Of a stretch of 60,000 nt of DNA, positions 35,218-46,560 are shown one piece after another. The notes below the pieces were generated by a model. That model made no database searches. It worked only from the letters and a program-made list of their open reading frames with translations, and was not told the DNA's origin. Every line of letters begins with the position of its first letter. Within the stretch, counting starts at the first letter, position 1. The DNA is taken from positions 2,105,001-2,165,000 of the forward strand of contig WPIO01000066.1 in assembly GCA_009760855.2 (NCBI GenBank). The letters run 5' to 3'. Made by a program: the position numbers and the translations under genes. This DNA comes from Cristatella mucedo. Its lineage: Eukaryota; Bryozoa; Phylactolaemata; Cristatellidae.

Positions 35218-35380
35218 TAGTCGTGATGGCAAACCAGGAAAGGCGGTTGGTTTTCACGACCTCCTTCCCGAGTTGTGGGTTCAACTCCTGTGGTGGACGA
35301 CATTTATAGCCACTGCAAGCGGTGGCAACAGCCTTAAAGGCTCTTATTTTGCTATAAAAAAGAGGCCATTACATCAGCTA
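35218..35380 (+). mobile_element. SINE-2 copy
   Basis: Head 'gtgatggcaaaccaggaaag', B-box GGGTTCAACTCC, hairpin GCCACTGCAAGCGGTGGC and tail 'aaaggctcttattttgctat'. It was followed by 'cattacatcagct', similar to other copies. Confidence 0.75.
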
Positions 35381-36324
35381 GTATTATTTTATATTTTGTT
35401 AGAAATTGCTAGCGATATTAGCATGTTACTAACTTTAGAACTTTTCTAACTTTCTTTGCCAGGCCACGTATCGCTGCTTGGCATTCGTTCCGACTAGACA
35501 ACCAAAGAGTTTAAATGCTCAATCGTTCAGGTTTGATACACAATCAGTCTTTCCCTCGAATCGGCAACATGATTTACTGTGCCTTTATCTAGCATGTACG
35601 GTCTTTCAACGTTTAAAATGGCTCTGGCTTAAAACAGTTGACTAATAGTGATATAATAGATATGCAACAAAACTTTACCCATAGAGGCTCACTCGACACT
35701 TGACAATTCCTATTAAATTTCAAAATATATCTACACGGTAGTGATACAAACTGGCTTACCAACATTTGGCTCAACCGATTCATTAAACTTTAGGGGCAAT
35801 CCACTTGCAGATTGCATCTCAACCCGATCGTCGATGCAACTGTCTTGTGTCCAGCTGTCGTAGTGTGCCTTAGTTGTACTCATTTCAGCGTAATCTATGC
35901 AGGTATGAGGTTAACGTCCCTGAAAATGTTAAAGTCTGTGCAAGCATGATAAATCGTCACAAGCAATGCAATGACTAGAGGAATGGACGGGCCTACTTCC
36001 TACTATAACTCAATAGCTCGTATGCAAGTTTGAAAAGATCAGCAATTGGCCAGTCCAGATTGAAAGGTGTTTCCCATTAGACTCCATTTTTATTGTGAGT
36101 GCTGACCTGCAGCTGGCTGAAGAGTAATAGAGCTTATGTAAATGATATCGTACGAACTTTAATTAAAAGCTTTTAATGATTCACTGTGGGAAAGTGGGCG
36201 GTGTATTGCAGTGGCTGAGCCAGAATTATAAGTTGAAAATAAGTCACAGCCATTACTAAAATATATTCCGAGCTCGAATTTGAATCATTACTTCATTTAA
36301 GCTTATAAATGGCTCTATCTAATA
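35381..36324. other. No gene recognised
   Basis: AT-rich, no supported frame and no match to the local repeat families. Confidence 0.5.
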
Positions 36325-36902
36325 ATAAGAATAAAATAATAGCAATGCATTTGTATAGCGCCGTTAGAAAACTGCATCTCTCTCTCTAATCACCTCACAG
36401 ATGCTGCAAAGAAAGCATTACTAAAGGTTGGTGGTAACATTGGCAACCATCATGCATAGTTTAAGCAGGTGCATGCTCACGAAGGACGGATCGCAAAAAC
36501 CTATTAAATGCTGTAATAAAAAAGGTGAGCTTCTTTTCAAATTTCGTCAAGTCAAGGGACGTTTTGACGTTCATCGGTAGTGAGTTCCAGACTTTGAGAG
36601 CATACGAAATAAAGGCACGGTCTCAAAGGCTTTGTATAAACGAGACTCGAATCGGAACAGTGGGTTGTACAGGTCTTCGCCCGGTGGGGGGAGAAGTTCT
36701 ATTAGCTAGTCTGGAGCCAGGACATAAACGTAAGTAACCCTGACCCTGGTACTACTGGGAGCCAGTGCAGGTCGGTGAGAAATGGTCTGGTGCGGCAATT
36801 GCCACTCTCATGACAGACGAGCCTAGGTGCTGAGTTTTGCGCCAGACGTAAGCGCCTGACTGCATAGGCCGGTAGACCAGTGAGCAGTGGCTTACAAAAG
36901 TG
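36325..36902 (-). mobile_element. Old or divergent LINE-A 3' region
   Basis: The order of blocks is that of LINE-A (AAT tail, 'agcgccgttagaaaactgca', 'gggagccagtgcaggtcgg', 'ctctcatgacagacgagcct'), but with more substitutions than other copies. It resembles the diverged group at 44225-44860 and 48859-49175. Confidence 0.7.
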
Positions 36903-36955
36903 AGCCGTGATGGCACACTAGGTAAGGTGGATGCTTTTCACGACCATTACAACTT
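36903..36955 (+). mobile_element. SINE-2 head fragment
   Basis: GAGCCGTGATGGCACACTAG and 'gtaaggtggatgcttttcac' match the first 50 bp of the copy at 58604. The rest is missing. Confidence 0.6.
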
Positions 36956-37489
36956 TACGTAACGGTATTAGTGCCGAACTCTATTAGGCCGAGTGGAATT
37001 CGTGCGCCAGAAAATATAGAAATAAAGTCGAACCGGATATTGGGAAATTAGGAAAACAAATTAGGAAATTCGGGCCAGATCGAATTCGTGAACCACAGCC
37101 AACTGCAAGAAGTATTTGGGAAACAATTATTTCCGCTAGAAATTCAAAGGGATATAGGGTCTAAACTAATTCCTAGGGCCATTGTTGTAACACCCACACT
37201 TTTTAACTTGCACTCGCAAGTGAGTGTACTAACTACCGTCCTACCTGTTGTAAATAAATTATCCGACCCTTAAAACAATTACGGCAGCACTGTGTCACAA
37301 AAGCGAGTCCCCTTGCAGCTTTTTATAAAATAAGTCTTCAAAATATTGACGAAACAGGCATTCATTGCGACATCACTCAGCATTGCAGACCGGCCTGCCT
37401 ATCCAAGCAAAGCCAAGGTGAACAAGTATCGGCGTTTGGTGAGGACATTAAAGTTGAACTAATGGACCTCAAGTTCGCTTATGGTTAAG

Positions 37490-37680
37490 GAAGATATGAC
37501 CAACTAATTTAAGCGGGCCACCACACAAAAAGGGGCCACTGACCACGTATATCGAATAAAAACTGTGCCTCCGATCAAACATTTGCCAGCAAACAAATAT
37601 AGAGCTGCCGAGCAAAAAGATTTTCTGCTCGGAAAACGAACAAATGGGACCAGTGCCCTCACTGTGAGGTTTTTCTCCAC
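37490..37680 (+). repeat. Degenerate ~20-bp periodic repeat, second locus
   Basis: Successive segments begin with GGGCCAC or GCCxxC and end in an A-rich run (for example GGGCCACCACACAAAAAG). The motif is shared with the outer ends of the inverted repeat (23450-23590 and 27100-27260). The flanks 36956-37489 and 37681-37837 hold no supported gene. Confidence 0.4.
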
Positions 37681-37837
37681 GGTGGGGCTACTTACATGAT
37701 TCCTACTTCAGCTCGCTCGTCCAAAAATGTTATGACGTGTCAGAATGCATGCCGGTACATCCGTAGACAATCCGCACTATTGAGATGGTTTCAAAGAAAA
37801 AGGGCGCTCAAACTCGGCGCTGCCGCTCTCTATAATA

Positions 37838-38514
37838 TTAATAATAATAATGCACTTGATAAAGCACCCTCAGAGAACCCAATCTCTCTCTAAGCGCTTC
37901 ACATTTGCTGCAAAGGCAAATGCAATTGAATCGTGAGTAATATCATGCTTGATAAACAAACAAAATTAATAATATGGTTAGGGGTGACATGCACAGGGTC
38001 AACAAATGTGGTTAGTGGCAGCGTGCATAGTGTCAGTTCGCATAAGCAGATTAGGACGAATAACAGGGATCCACTAAATGCTGACCTAAATAGGTGTGTT
38101 TTTAAGTTCTTTTTAAATGTGGTCAAGTCAAAGGGTGTTCTGACGCAAGTCGGGAGAGAGTTCCAGGCTTCGGGAGCATACGAACTGAATGCACGGTCTC
38201 CAAAGCATTTGAGGTTTGTAACAGATATTTGTAAACTGCTTGATTCCAAAAAGTGGGTAGTACGCTGCCTGGCCTGGTGGGGGAGTATGTCGGAGAGATA
38301 GGCTTGAGCCAATGAATGAAGTGACCTAAAAGTGACCAACAAAACGTTGAATTCAATCCGTCGCTTGACTGGTAGCCAGTGCAGGTCGGCGAGAAGTGGA
38401 GTAAAGTGGCAACTGCGACGCTCACGACAGACAAGCCTAGCTGCGGAGTTTTGCACCAGCTGCAATCGCCTGATAGCACATGCCGGTAGGCCAGCAAGCA
38501 GCGAGTTGCAGAAA
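37838..38514 (-). mobile_element. LINE-A 3' half
   Basis: From an AATAATAAT tail to a 5' truncation at 'gagttgcagaa'. The minus strand encodes LLADLHWLPVKRRIEFNVL and SLAQAYLSDILPHQARQR. The right boundary is a sharp change to GC-rich sequence. Confidence 0.85.
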
Positions 38515-38728
38515 CACTACAGCAACTACTACTCTACAGCAACAGCATGAAGCTTCAGCCGAGCTGGCGAGCAGTTCAAACAATGCCAATGTCAAGCCAG
38601 CTCAATCGGATGAAGCTATCTGTTTCACGTGGTCTCTGATTGTGACGTGGCGTCAGGCTTCGGCTCTTGAAATTCCAGCTGAAGCTCCCCAGCAAACGGC
38701 GAATGGAACTGCAACGGAGCAGCTCTGA
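38515..38728 (+). pseudogene. Possible 3' end of an LTR-element polyprotein frame
   Basis: The plus frame is open up to TGA at 38726-38728. It is Gln/Ala/Ser-rich (SAELASSSNNANVKPAQSDE, ALEIPAEAPQQTANGTATEQ) and unlike LINE-A in composition. It lies just ahead of a purine-rich tract and an LTR-like block, as the last polyprotein codons would. No protease, RT or integrase motif is visible. Confidence 0.25.
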
Positions 38729-38790
38729 GGCTAGCCGCGATGTTAGCCCTTGCCTTAGTGGGCCTAACTAGGGTACCTGGAGCAACCGTA

Positions 38791-39610
38791 GCGGGAGGAA
38801 GCCAAGAAGAATTGGGTAGGGGGGACACATTAGTTAAACCGGGAGCGGAGCGAGGCGTCAGTTGACAGCGAGATCCGCTTAGGTTAGAATGGAGCTTGGG
38901 TAGACAAAAGAGCGGTCAGGATGTGGTCCGACTACTGTGCTCCACTAGACAAAGAGCTAAAGAATGGCAAGCTGGCGGAGGAGCCAGCTAATAAATTACA
39001 GGCAGATGCGAATAGGCCGATGACGGACACCAAGAGCTAGGGTCCGACAAAAAATAGCAGCTACGCTCAAGGTCAAGAGGTGGGGGGAGAGAGAGATATA
39101 AACGAGACGACTGACAGAGCTCAAGGCTGCAGCTTCGGTAGTCGATGCGAGACTACGCTTCAAGAGCATGAGAGGCGAACCTACGGCGACGGACAGCTAA
39201 GTGCAACTTAGGCTGTGCAGTTGTGTAATGCCGGCTACTCAGTTAGCTGCTCGTATCTTGGGGTGCTGTAGCCACGCGCGCATAGGGTAGTTAGTTATAC
39301 TCGGACTTCGGGAGTTCGCGCAGTTAACTCCGTCGGTCCGGTACACGCCGCGTAAACGCGTAGGGTAGTTATTATAGTCGGGCTTCGGGAGTTCGTGCAT
39401 TTAACTTCGTCGGACCGATACGCGCCGCGTAAACGCACAGGGTAGTTGGTTGTACTCGGGCTTCGGGGGTTCGCGCAGGTAACTCCGTCGGTCCGGTGCG
39501 CGCCGCGTAAAGCGCTTGCGCCGGCGCGTAACCACTACTAACAGGCCCACAATAAACTATTGCTTTCGGCACCCATTTGTGGCCGCCTGTGTTTTAACCG
39601 TACCGCAGCA
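38791..39610 (+). mobile_element. GC-rich block, possible solo or 3' LTR
   Basis: A purine tract (ending ATTGGGTAGGGGGGA at 38811-38825) is followed by sequence with TATAAA at 39097-39102, three 77-bp tandem units (39283-39513), AATAAA at 39551-39556 and a GT-rich GCCTGTGTTTTAACC. That order resembles polypurine tract, U3 promoter, R and U5. I cannot define terminal TG/CA ends or a target duplication. The alternative is that it is the 5' UTR and promoter of the LINE-A that follows. Confidence 0.35.
39283..39513 (+). repeat. Three tandem 77-78-bp GC-rich units
   Basis: Each unit begins with (C/T)AGGGTAGTT, contains 'cgggcttcggg' and GTCGG(T/A)CCG, and ends in CGCCGCGTAAACGC. CpG density is far above that of the rest of the window. 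Confidence 0.85.
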
Positions 39611-39895
39611 CTGCATCACACAGTCCACCGGTAGAGAGCCGGGGGACGAGCTTCTCTGGACGGTTACAGAACTCTGAGCTTCATTCGTCACGTTTCGCCG
39701 CGTTTCTACCTATCCGACATGTATCCCAATCCAGTATGCCATCTCACAGCTCGCTCTCTTACTCGAGCCTTTGAGCTGTACCTCTAACCACTTCAAATCC
39801 TTTCCAGAATTCGTCTTTATATAGCATGCTCCGTAAGCCAGGATCTCTGACGCTTCTCGCCTCCTGACATAGAGCGCTCTAACGTGCCTTCGTGT
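39611..39895 (+). other. Sequence between the LTR-like block and LINE-A coding start
   Basis: It probably includes the LINE-A 5' UTR. The other long copy (A3) diverges at 39896, so the 5' boundary of the element cannot be fixed. A 130-codon minus-strand frame (39710-40102) is antisense to LINE-A. Confidence 0.3.
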
Positions 39896-40089
39896 TCGTT
39901 GCAGAATTCTTCCGAAAACCAAAGTTCTTGCGAACATCGTGTACGGAAACGATACAGCTAAGACCTGTTTAAAGTTATTGTGATTGTTATTTGACCGAAG
40001 CGCGTAAGAAATTACGTGTTTATGGACATCTAAACGCTTATCGCTTCGGGCTGCTGGGTCTCCCGCGCCGGCGGCTGGCTTAGCTACGC

Positions 40090-41292
40090 CGGCGGCTAGC
40101 AACCTGCTTGTTAGTTACGATCGTCAGCAGCTGCTATCGCTTCGTCATCGTAGATCAAATGCATTCCTAGATATTAATGTTGTTGCTAAGATTCATGAAC
40201 TGTGCATTAACAAAAGAAAAGCACCGGTAGCCGCCGCGGTAGCCGGAACCGCCAGCTCAGACGCCGCTCGTTGGGCAGGAACTTCAAGCTGAGTACCCGC
40301 TCGTTTGGTATCCTAGCATTGTCTCGAACCGCTCAGCACGCTCCCCCACATGCATCACTGTAAATCTCTCTAACTTAGTGGTCTTCAGGCCTGTTGTAAC
40401 TCCATCGGCCATACTTAACGCTTGCCTTTGGAATCCTCGCTCAATGTGCAATAAACCTCTGGTAGTAAGCGACCTTATTTCTGAAAATGGTATTGACCTG
40501 CTCGCCCTAACTGAAACCTGGCTGAAATCGATTAACTGCCCGACAATTAAAGACGCAACTCCATCCGGTTTCTCGTTCTTTCACACCCCTAGATCAATCA
40601 AAACTGGAGGTGGAGTTGCTATTATCGTGAGCTAGAAATTCAACTTCAAGCCATTTGCAGTACCCTCGAAACAGTCTTTTGAATCAATTGTCCTGGTCTC
40701 ACCCGAAAACAAGCTACCGATAGTGGCAGTAGTCTATCGCCCACCAGATACCAAATCCTCCTTTATCTCAGATTTCTCCGATCTCATTTCGATTCTGTGT
40801 GCAAGAAATCGATCCTTCCTCGCTATGGGTGATTTCAACGTTCACTTTGATAACTTATCTGACGCTTTCAGCACCGAATTTCGTGCATTGACTGACTCAT
40901 TGTCTCTTGTGGCTCATGGGCATGGCCCTACCCACATCAAGGGTCACACACTCGATCAGATTTTCTCATACAACGGCACTTTGTCATCACCAATTATTAC
41001 TACATCCTGCTTATCTGACTATATGCAGATCTCATTCAATCTCAAGTGTGTGCCCTCATCCTCCTCTAAAATAACCTGTGAATCGCGAAACCTCAAGACC
41101 CTTGACATCGATGCTGTCCTTGCGAGAATATCTGCTTCGCCTCGGCTGCTCAGTCCTCCCCCCCCCGATCTGTCATCATTGGTAGATAGCTACAACACGA
41201 CACTAGCTGACACGCTCGACGAGTTTGCACCACTGACAAAGCTCTCTGTGTGCCCCCGCCCAAGACGGCCTATGGTTTACCACAGGCATTAA
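40090..41292 (+). pseudogene. LINE-A N-terminal region and AP-type endonuclease
   Basis: An endonuclease of this type nicks the target DNA to prime reverse transcription. In order there are YDRQQLLSLRH (N-terminal region), NACLWNPRSM, LLALTETWLKS (catalytic Glu), VVYRPPDTK, AMGDFNVHF (catalytic Asp/Asn), GHTLDQIF and SDYMQISF (catalytic SD in place of the usual SDH). Length and motif order fit the exonuclease-endonuclease-phosphatase fold. A TAG at 40633-40635 interrupts the frame, and near 41250 the frame shifts after a C-rich stretch (C run at 41158-41166 upstream). Not functional as it stands. Confidence 0.8.
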
Positions 41293-43078
41293 ACCAGCCA
41301 GGTTTTACTAAACGAAAATTTGAAAAAGCATACCTAAGATCCGGACTAACTGTCCATCGACAGGCATATGAAGACTACTGTAAGTCGTACCAATCGATCC
41401 TAGCAAAGGCCAAGTCTAGCTTCTATAGAAACATTGTTGAATCAAAGATGCACACTCCGAAAATGCTGATGTCGACAATAAACCATCTCCTCAACCGTTC
41501 CAAGATTAGCTCCTTACCTGATGATCCTTGTGATGATCTAGCCGATCGCTTCTCTCGATTCTTTGTGCAGAAGATAGACAAGATCAGGGAATCCATCCCT
41601 GCAATGACAACCTACCCACTAGAATGCTGTTCCTCGGTTCCCCACTGCACCTCAATGTCTGCATTTAAGCAGGTCACTAGTGTTCTAGTCCTAAAGTTCG
41701 TATCGCAATCAAAGAAGACAACAAGTCATCTGGACCCTATTCCCACTGTCCTGCTCCTACGTTGCATTGATCTGCTGCTGCCACACATAACTAACATCAT
41801 TAATATGTCATTAGCCTCAGGTCATGTCCCAGCACCTTTTAAAAAAGCTGTTGTCAGGCCTCTTCTTAAGAAAGCAGCACAAGACCAAGAGAACATGAGC
41901 AACTACCGCCCAGTCTCCCTTCAACCATTCCTATCAAAGACACTCGAACGGGTCGTGGCAGACCAGCTGAACTCATATATCGAAGCTTCACACCTTGCTA
42001 GGAAGTTCCAGTCTGGCTTTAGAGCTAATCACTCCACAGAGTCAGCATTGCGTAGGGTATACAACGGCCTTCTTAGGAATGCAGACATGGGTAGAGTGTC
42101 TCTGCTTGTTTTGCTCTATCTTTCGGCAGCTTTTGACACCGTCGATCACAAAGTCCTTCTAGAGCGCCACTCATATCGCCTGGGCATCACTGGCACTGCT
42201 CTGCAGTGGTTCAGGTCCTATCTCAGTGGGAGACACCACAGTATTGACGTGGATGGAAAAAATTATCTGAAATACCTCTGAAATATGGAGTACCTCAGGC
42301 TCCGAGCTAGGTCCGGTTCTTTTCACAGTTTATACTCTCCCTCTTGCTGATGTGATTCTCAAGCACAATCTAGGCTTTCACTTCTATGTGGATGACACTC
42401 AGTTGTACCTTTGCTTTGATCCCTCCCAGCCTTTGAGCACCTCAATTTCTCTAAACTCGCTTGCTGCATGCATTGATGACATGCGCACATGGATGGCAGC
42501 AAATTTTCTAAAACTAAACGATGAAAAAACTAACTCACTAGTTATGGGCAAACCGAGTGTGTTTCAGAGATTGGAAAGGCTGTCTCTCAAAATTGGCTCT
42601 GCCAGCATATCCCCTGTCGAATCAGCTCGAAATCTAGTTGTCATATTCCAAAGCGACCTCTTGCTAGACGACCATATCAGCTCTATAGTCAAATCTGCAT
42701 ATTTTCAGCTTCATAACATTGGTAATATTCGGGCTTGTTTAGATAAGGATACCACGTCTAGGTTGGTCCATGCATTCGTGACATCTCGTCTCGACTTCTA
42801 CAACTCACTGCTTACTGGCTTGCCGGCATGTGCGATCAGGCGATTGCAGCTGGTGCAAAACTCTGCAGCTAGGCTTGTCGATTCGTGAGCATCGCAGTTG
42901 CCAAGTTACTCCACTTATCGCCGACCTGCACTGGCTACTAGTCAAGCAACGGATCGTCTTCAAGGTTTTGTCGCTCACTTTTAGGTCCCTTCATTCTATG
43001 GCTCTAGCCTATCTCTCCGACATACTCCCCCATAATGCCAAGCATCGTACCACCGATTTTCGGAATCCAACAGTCTAG
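41250..43078 (+). pseudogene. LINE-A reverse transcriptase and C-terminal domain
   Basis: The linker (FTKRKFEKAYLRSGLTVHRQ) is followed by RT motifs: NYRPVSLQPFLSKTLERVV, FQSGFRANHSTESAL, LLVLLYLSAAFDTVDHKVLL (one catalytic Asp), a shifted VPQGSELGPVLF-like block, FHFYVDDTQLYLCF (the other two Asp, with Val at the variable position), FLKLNDEKTNSLV, ESARNLVVIFQSDLLLDDHI and, in the C-terminal domain, SRLDFYNSLLTGLPACAIR and IADLHWLLVKQRIVFKVL. Frame changes occur near 42260-42300 and 42880. A relic, but every RT motif is still legible. Confidence 0.85.
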
Positions 43079-43414
43079 AAATACCTCGTACAAAGCTTAA
43101 ATCCTTTAGAGACCGTGCATTTAGTTCGTAAGCTCCCAAAGCCTGGAACTCCCTCCCGACCTGCATCAGAACATCCCCTGACCTGACCACATTTAAAAGG
43201 AACTTAAAACACACCAATTTAGGACAGCGTTTAGTGGGTCCCTGTCATTCGTCCATGTTATTCATTTTGTTTGTTTTTCAAGCTTGATTTTAATTACCAT
43301 TCAATTGCATCTCCCTTTGCAGTAAATGTACAGCGCTTAGAAAGAGATTAAGTTCTCTGAGGGCGCTTTATCAAGTACATTATTATTATTATTATTATTA
43401 TCTCTCTCTTTACA

Positions 43415-43770
43415 TACATAATAAAAGTAATAATAATAGTCTTGATAGAGCGCCCTCAGAGAATTCAATCTCTTTCTAGGTGCCTTACATTTACTGCAAA
43501 GGGAAACCTGATTGAATGGTGAATAATATCATGCTTGATAAACAACATGAATAACATGGTTACGTGTGACATGCACAGGGTCAGCATGCAAGTGTGATTA
43601 GTGGTAGCATGCACAGTGTCAGCATCCACAAGTACATGAAGGACGAATCACAGGTACCTACTAAATGCTAAGTAAGTGTTCGTGTAATCCTAAGTAAGTG
43701 TTTGTAAGTTCTCTTTAAATGTGGTCAAGTCAGGGGATCTTCTGAGGCAAGTCGGGAGTGAGTTCCACAG
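43415..43770 (-). mobile_element. LINE-A 3' end
   Basis: Minus-strand tail and 3' UTR, back to back with the tail of the reference copy. A 16-bp segment, 'taagtaagtgtt(c/t)gtgtaa'-like, is duplicated near 43670-43695. Confidence 0.75.
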
Positions 43771-43959
43771 TGAGATTCCCTGACTCGACGGCATTGACAA
43801 TATCTGAGCTCATACTTGTTCATAAAAGAAGTAGCTGAGGCTGTCCTTTTTTCCCCTCGGCGTGCAAACACTCTGTAATGCAAGTTGTTATGGATATAAT
43901 TCTTTGTTTGTAGAATCCAAGAGAAATTATATTCAATTCTGGCGAATTCTTGTGTATCT

Positions 43960-44185
43960 CGTCTGCCTTAGTCTTTGGATCGAGCGACTGCTCTCTGTAT
44001 TGTGACTGTTGACGCTCGCTGCTTCACTGCTGCTGCAGTTATTTAGTCTGCAGATCTTTGTTATTCATTCTGCAGATCTGCTCCGTTATTTAGTCTGCAT
44101 ATATCTGCTCGGTTATTTAGTCTGCATATGTCTGCTCGGTTATTTCGTCTACAGATATGCTTTTTATTTAGCCTGCAGATCTGTC
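43960..44185 (+). repeat. 30-bp CTGCAGATCTG minisatellite, locus 1, with leader
   Basis: A leader containing AGTCTTTGGATCGAGCGACT and TTGTATTGTGACT-like sequence is followed by about five units of TCTGCAGATCTGCTCCGTTA type (44035-44185). The same leader and units occur at 46283-46560. The translated unit gives repeated LLRYLVC, but I do not regard it as coding. Confidence 0.8.
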
Positions 44186-44224
44186 GTCGGCTTTGCCCGG
44201 AGGGTTTAGGGTAAGAATTATGAT

Positions 44225-44860
44225 AATATTGTAATAATAATAATAATATTTTGATATAGCACACCGGGAAAACTCAATTTCTCTTTCGGCTTTTTGCATT
44301 TGTTGCAACCGAAGCACAATCGATAGTTAAGTGGTAACATGTTCAGTATATAACAAGAATAACATGGTTAGGCGTAATAATGTAATAATAGTAAGGTGCT
44401 TGATGTAGTTTCTCAGAGAACTCGATCACTTTCTTCAATCAATTTACATTTGCTGCAAAGAAAGCATGATCGAATGCTTAATGGTGGCATACTCAATAAA
44501 CAAAAGGAGTAACATGTTAAGGGGTGACATGCACAGGGTGAGCATGCAAGTTTGGTTAGTGTCAGTGTGCACCGTCACAGCTCACATGAGCACATAAAGG
44601 AGGAATTACAGGGACCCCCTAAATGCTGCGATAAATACATGCGTTTTTGTTTCTTTTTAAATTTTGACTGGTCAGGCGATGTCCTTAAGCAATTCGGGAG
44701 TGAGTTCCAGGCTTTGAGAGCATACGAACTAAAGGCATGGTCTCCAAAGAATTTGAGATTTATACGAGGTATGGGTTAACACTTTGATTCTAGTAAGTAG
44801 ATGGCACCATGCTTAGCCAGGTGGGGGAATAGGCCTGATAGATTACGTACTGATTGCATA
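44225..44860 (-). mobile_element. Divergent LINE-A 3' region with a second tail
   Basis: A first tail with about 150 bp of 3' UTR (44225-44383) is followed by a second AAT tail that begins a longer copy (44384-44860). Both carry the 'gatcgaatg' and 'caaccgaagcacaa' variants of the older subfamily. Confidence 0.7.
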
Positions 44861-45525
44861 TAGAGAGAATTAGTACTCTGAGGTTGGTATGCAAATCTTT
44901 CCAGACAAGCTGCTAGTAGGTGCTGATTCCCGTCTACACGACGGTGCGAAGTTATACTGTCGTCTATCTGCTGGTGGCCTCAGACGGCTCCAGCTGCTTG
45001 CCCTTGGACTGTGCACTTCTCTGCTCTCATACGTGTGGTCCAACTTCACAGTTAGTCGATTATCATAATGCGCTGAAAATTCGGCAAAGGTACCGACCTG
45101 CAATTAATTTGCATGATTCGAATATCTCCCCAGTCATACATGTTCAGCTCAGCTTTATTCTCATCATGACCAGCTCGTCTGCATAGATCCAGGGTGCCTT
45201 TAGGCCCACTTAGGAGTGCATCCAAATTTAATTTATTTTAGAATAAAAATGCTGAAGTTTCATCTCAAATACGTCCAGATATCCAGAGCCTTTTGAAATT
45301 TTCTTATTAATAAAAAATGTAAAACTACTGCTGCATTGCAGTCCTTACTATTAGCTCTTGCAGTCTGATCATGTTTTCTACCCACTTTGCTCAGTGCAGG
45401 GAACAAGTATTGCACGCAATTTGGCGATAATGTCCAGGAGGTCCCGAGCCTTCTTGAGAAGGATTTTACAAAACTTGGCATGACTTTACTACATCAGAGG
45501 CATTTGCGGTCTTTTCGGAACTTTA
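44861..45525. other. No gene recognised
   Basis: Short antiparallel frames at 44870-45103 (-) and 44920-45186 (+) show no motif. No tandem repeat. Confidence 0.4.
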
Positions 45526-45765
45526 CCTATGTTTAACACTTCCAAAGCCAGGGATTCTCTCCTGACTGACATCACGAGATACCCTTGAAGTGATGGCATT
45601 GAAAATTTTACCTGAGGCTAAACTCTCAGTGGTTAGTAACCCCATTAGCAAGTGTCTTTCTGCGTTTCTCGAGGCTTCATCCTATGACCTAGACCATTAA
45701 ATTTACATTCGTCTTACTTTGATCGGGTAGACCATTTTAGTCACTGGACCAAACCAGTTCGTGAT
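45526..45765. mobile_element. Eroded LINE-A scrap (+) and SINE-1 remnant (-)
   Basis: 45530-45615 resembles the LINE-A block 'ccaaagcctggaactccctc' with many changes. 45650-45765 contains a mutated SINE-1, most clearly its head ('agtcactggaccaaaccag'). Confidence 0.45.
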
Positions 45766-46282
45766 ATTCATTTCTCACCTGGCCCTATGCAAAAGACTAT
45801 TACGTTGTGTTAGTTGTACTTTAATACCGGTTCCAATATATTTTCCTCAACTTCACGCTATAGCTCCGTGTTAGGCTTGTCATGTCCTTTTGGGCACCTA
45901 CCGCAAGGCTCGATGCCCCGGAGGCTCTGCTGCATGTCATCATTGTCTCTGCCTCACTGTCATTCTGCCTTAGAAGCACTGACTGAGCTCGCACCTAGCA
46001 CTCAGTTCGGCCTGCTGTTCCATCTGCTCGCACACGGCGGATTCTGCGGGGGGGGGGTTGTAACCGTTGTGATTCTTTGTATCCGAAAACCATTGTCGGC
46101 ATCATTTTATTGAAATCTTGACGTTAGTTTGCAACGTCGAAATCGCTCGGCCACGTTTGTGGGACATGTGCTGTGGCCGAAGTCTTCTAACGGCACCGTT
46201 GGCTCTGTCGGCCCGTCGATGGTCGCCTGCTTTCTTCCGAGCCGGCTACTACTGTCCGCCATCCACGTTGCAGCTGCTACCC
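45766..46282. other. No gene recognised; G homopolymer
   Basis: GC-richer sequence with a 9-10-base G run at about 46049. The plus frame 45814-46113 (99 aa) has no recognisable domain. Confidence 0.4.
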
Positions 46283-46560
46283 CAGTCTTTGGATTGAACG
46301 ATTGCTCTTTGTATTGTGACTAGGCGATGCTCTCTGCTTCAATGCTGCTTCATTTATTGTAGATCTGTAGATCTATTTCGTTATGTCGCCTGCAGATCTG
46401 ATTCGTTATTTAGCCTGTAGATTTGCTTTGTTGTGTTTGCTGCAGATCAGCTTCGCGATTTTGTCTGCAGATCTGCTTCGTTATTTTATCGGCAGATTTG
46501 CTTCATTGTTGTATCTGCATATCTGCTTCGGTGTTAAGCCTGCAGGCAAAATAAACATTG
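46283..46560 (+). repeat. 30-bp CTGCAGATCTG minisatellite, locus 2, with leader
   Basis: Leader AGTCTTTGGATTGAACGATT then TTTGTATTGTGACT, followed by about seven units of TGCAGATCTGCTTCGTTATT type (46335-46560). Same orientation and leader as locus 1. It ends in GCAGGCAAAATAAAC. Confidence 0.8.

Larger units (their letters stand above)
39896..43390 (+). mobile_element. LINE-A reference copy, longest in the window
   Basis: This plus-strand non-LTR element of CR1/L2 type runs from the N-terminal region through AP endonuclease, RT and C-terminal domain to a 3' UTR ending GCGCTTTATCAAGTACATTA and (TTA)n. Some twenty or more other pieces in the window can be placed on it. Its own frame has one stop and several shifts, described below. 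Confidence 0.85.

Noticed and set aside
39372-39572. Minus-strand frame with 26-residue repeats
   Set aside because: The repeat is a by-product of the 77-bp GC-rich units. Unit lengths of 77 and 78 bp do not keep frame consistently.
44009-44209. 66-aa repetitive hydrophobic protein (LLRYLVC repeats)
   Set aside because: It is the translation of the 30-bp minisatellite. The second array has different stops and the same bias appears in the antisense frame.
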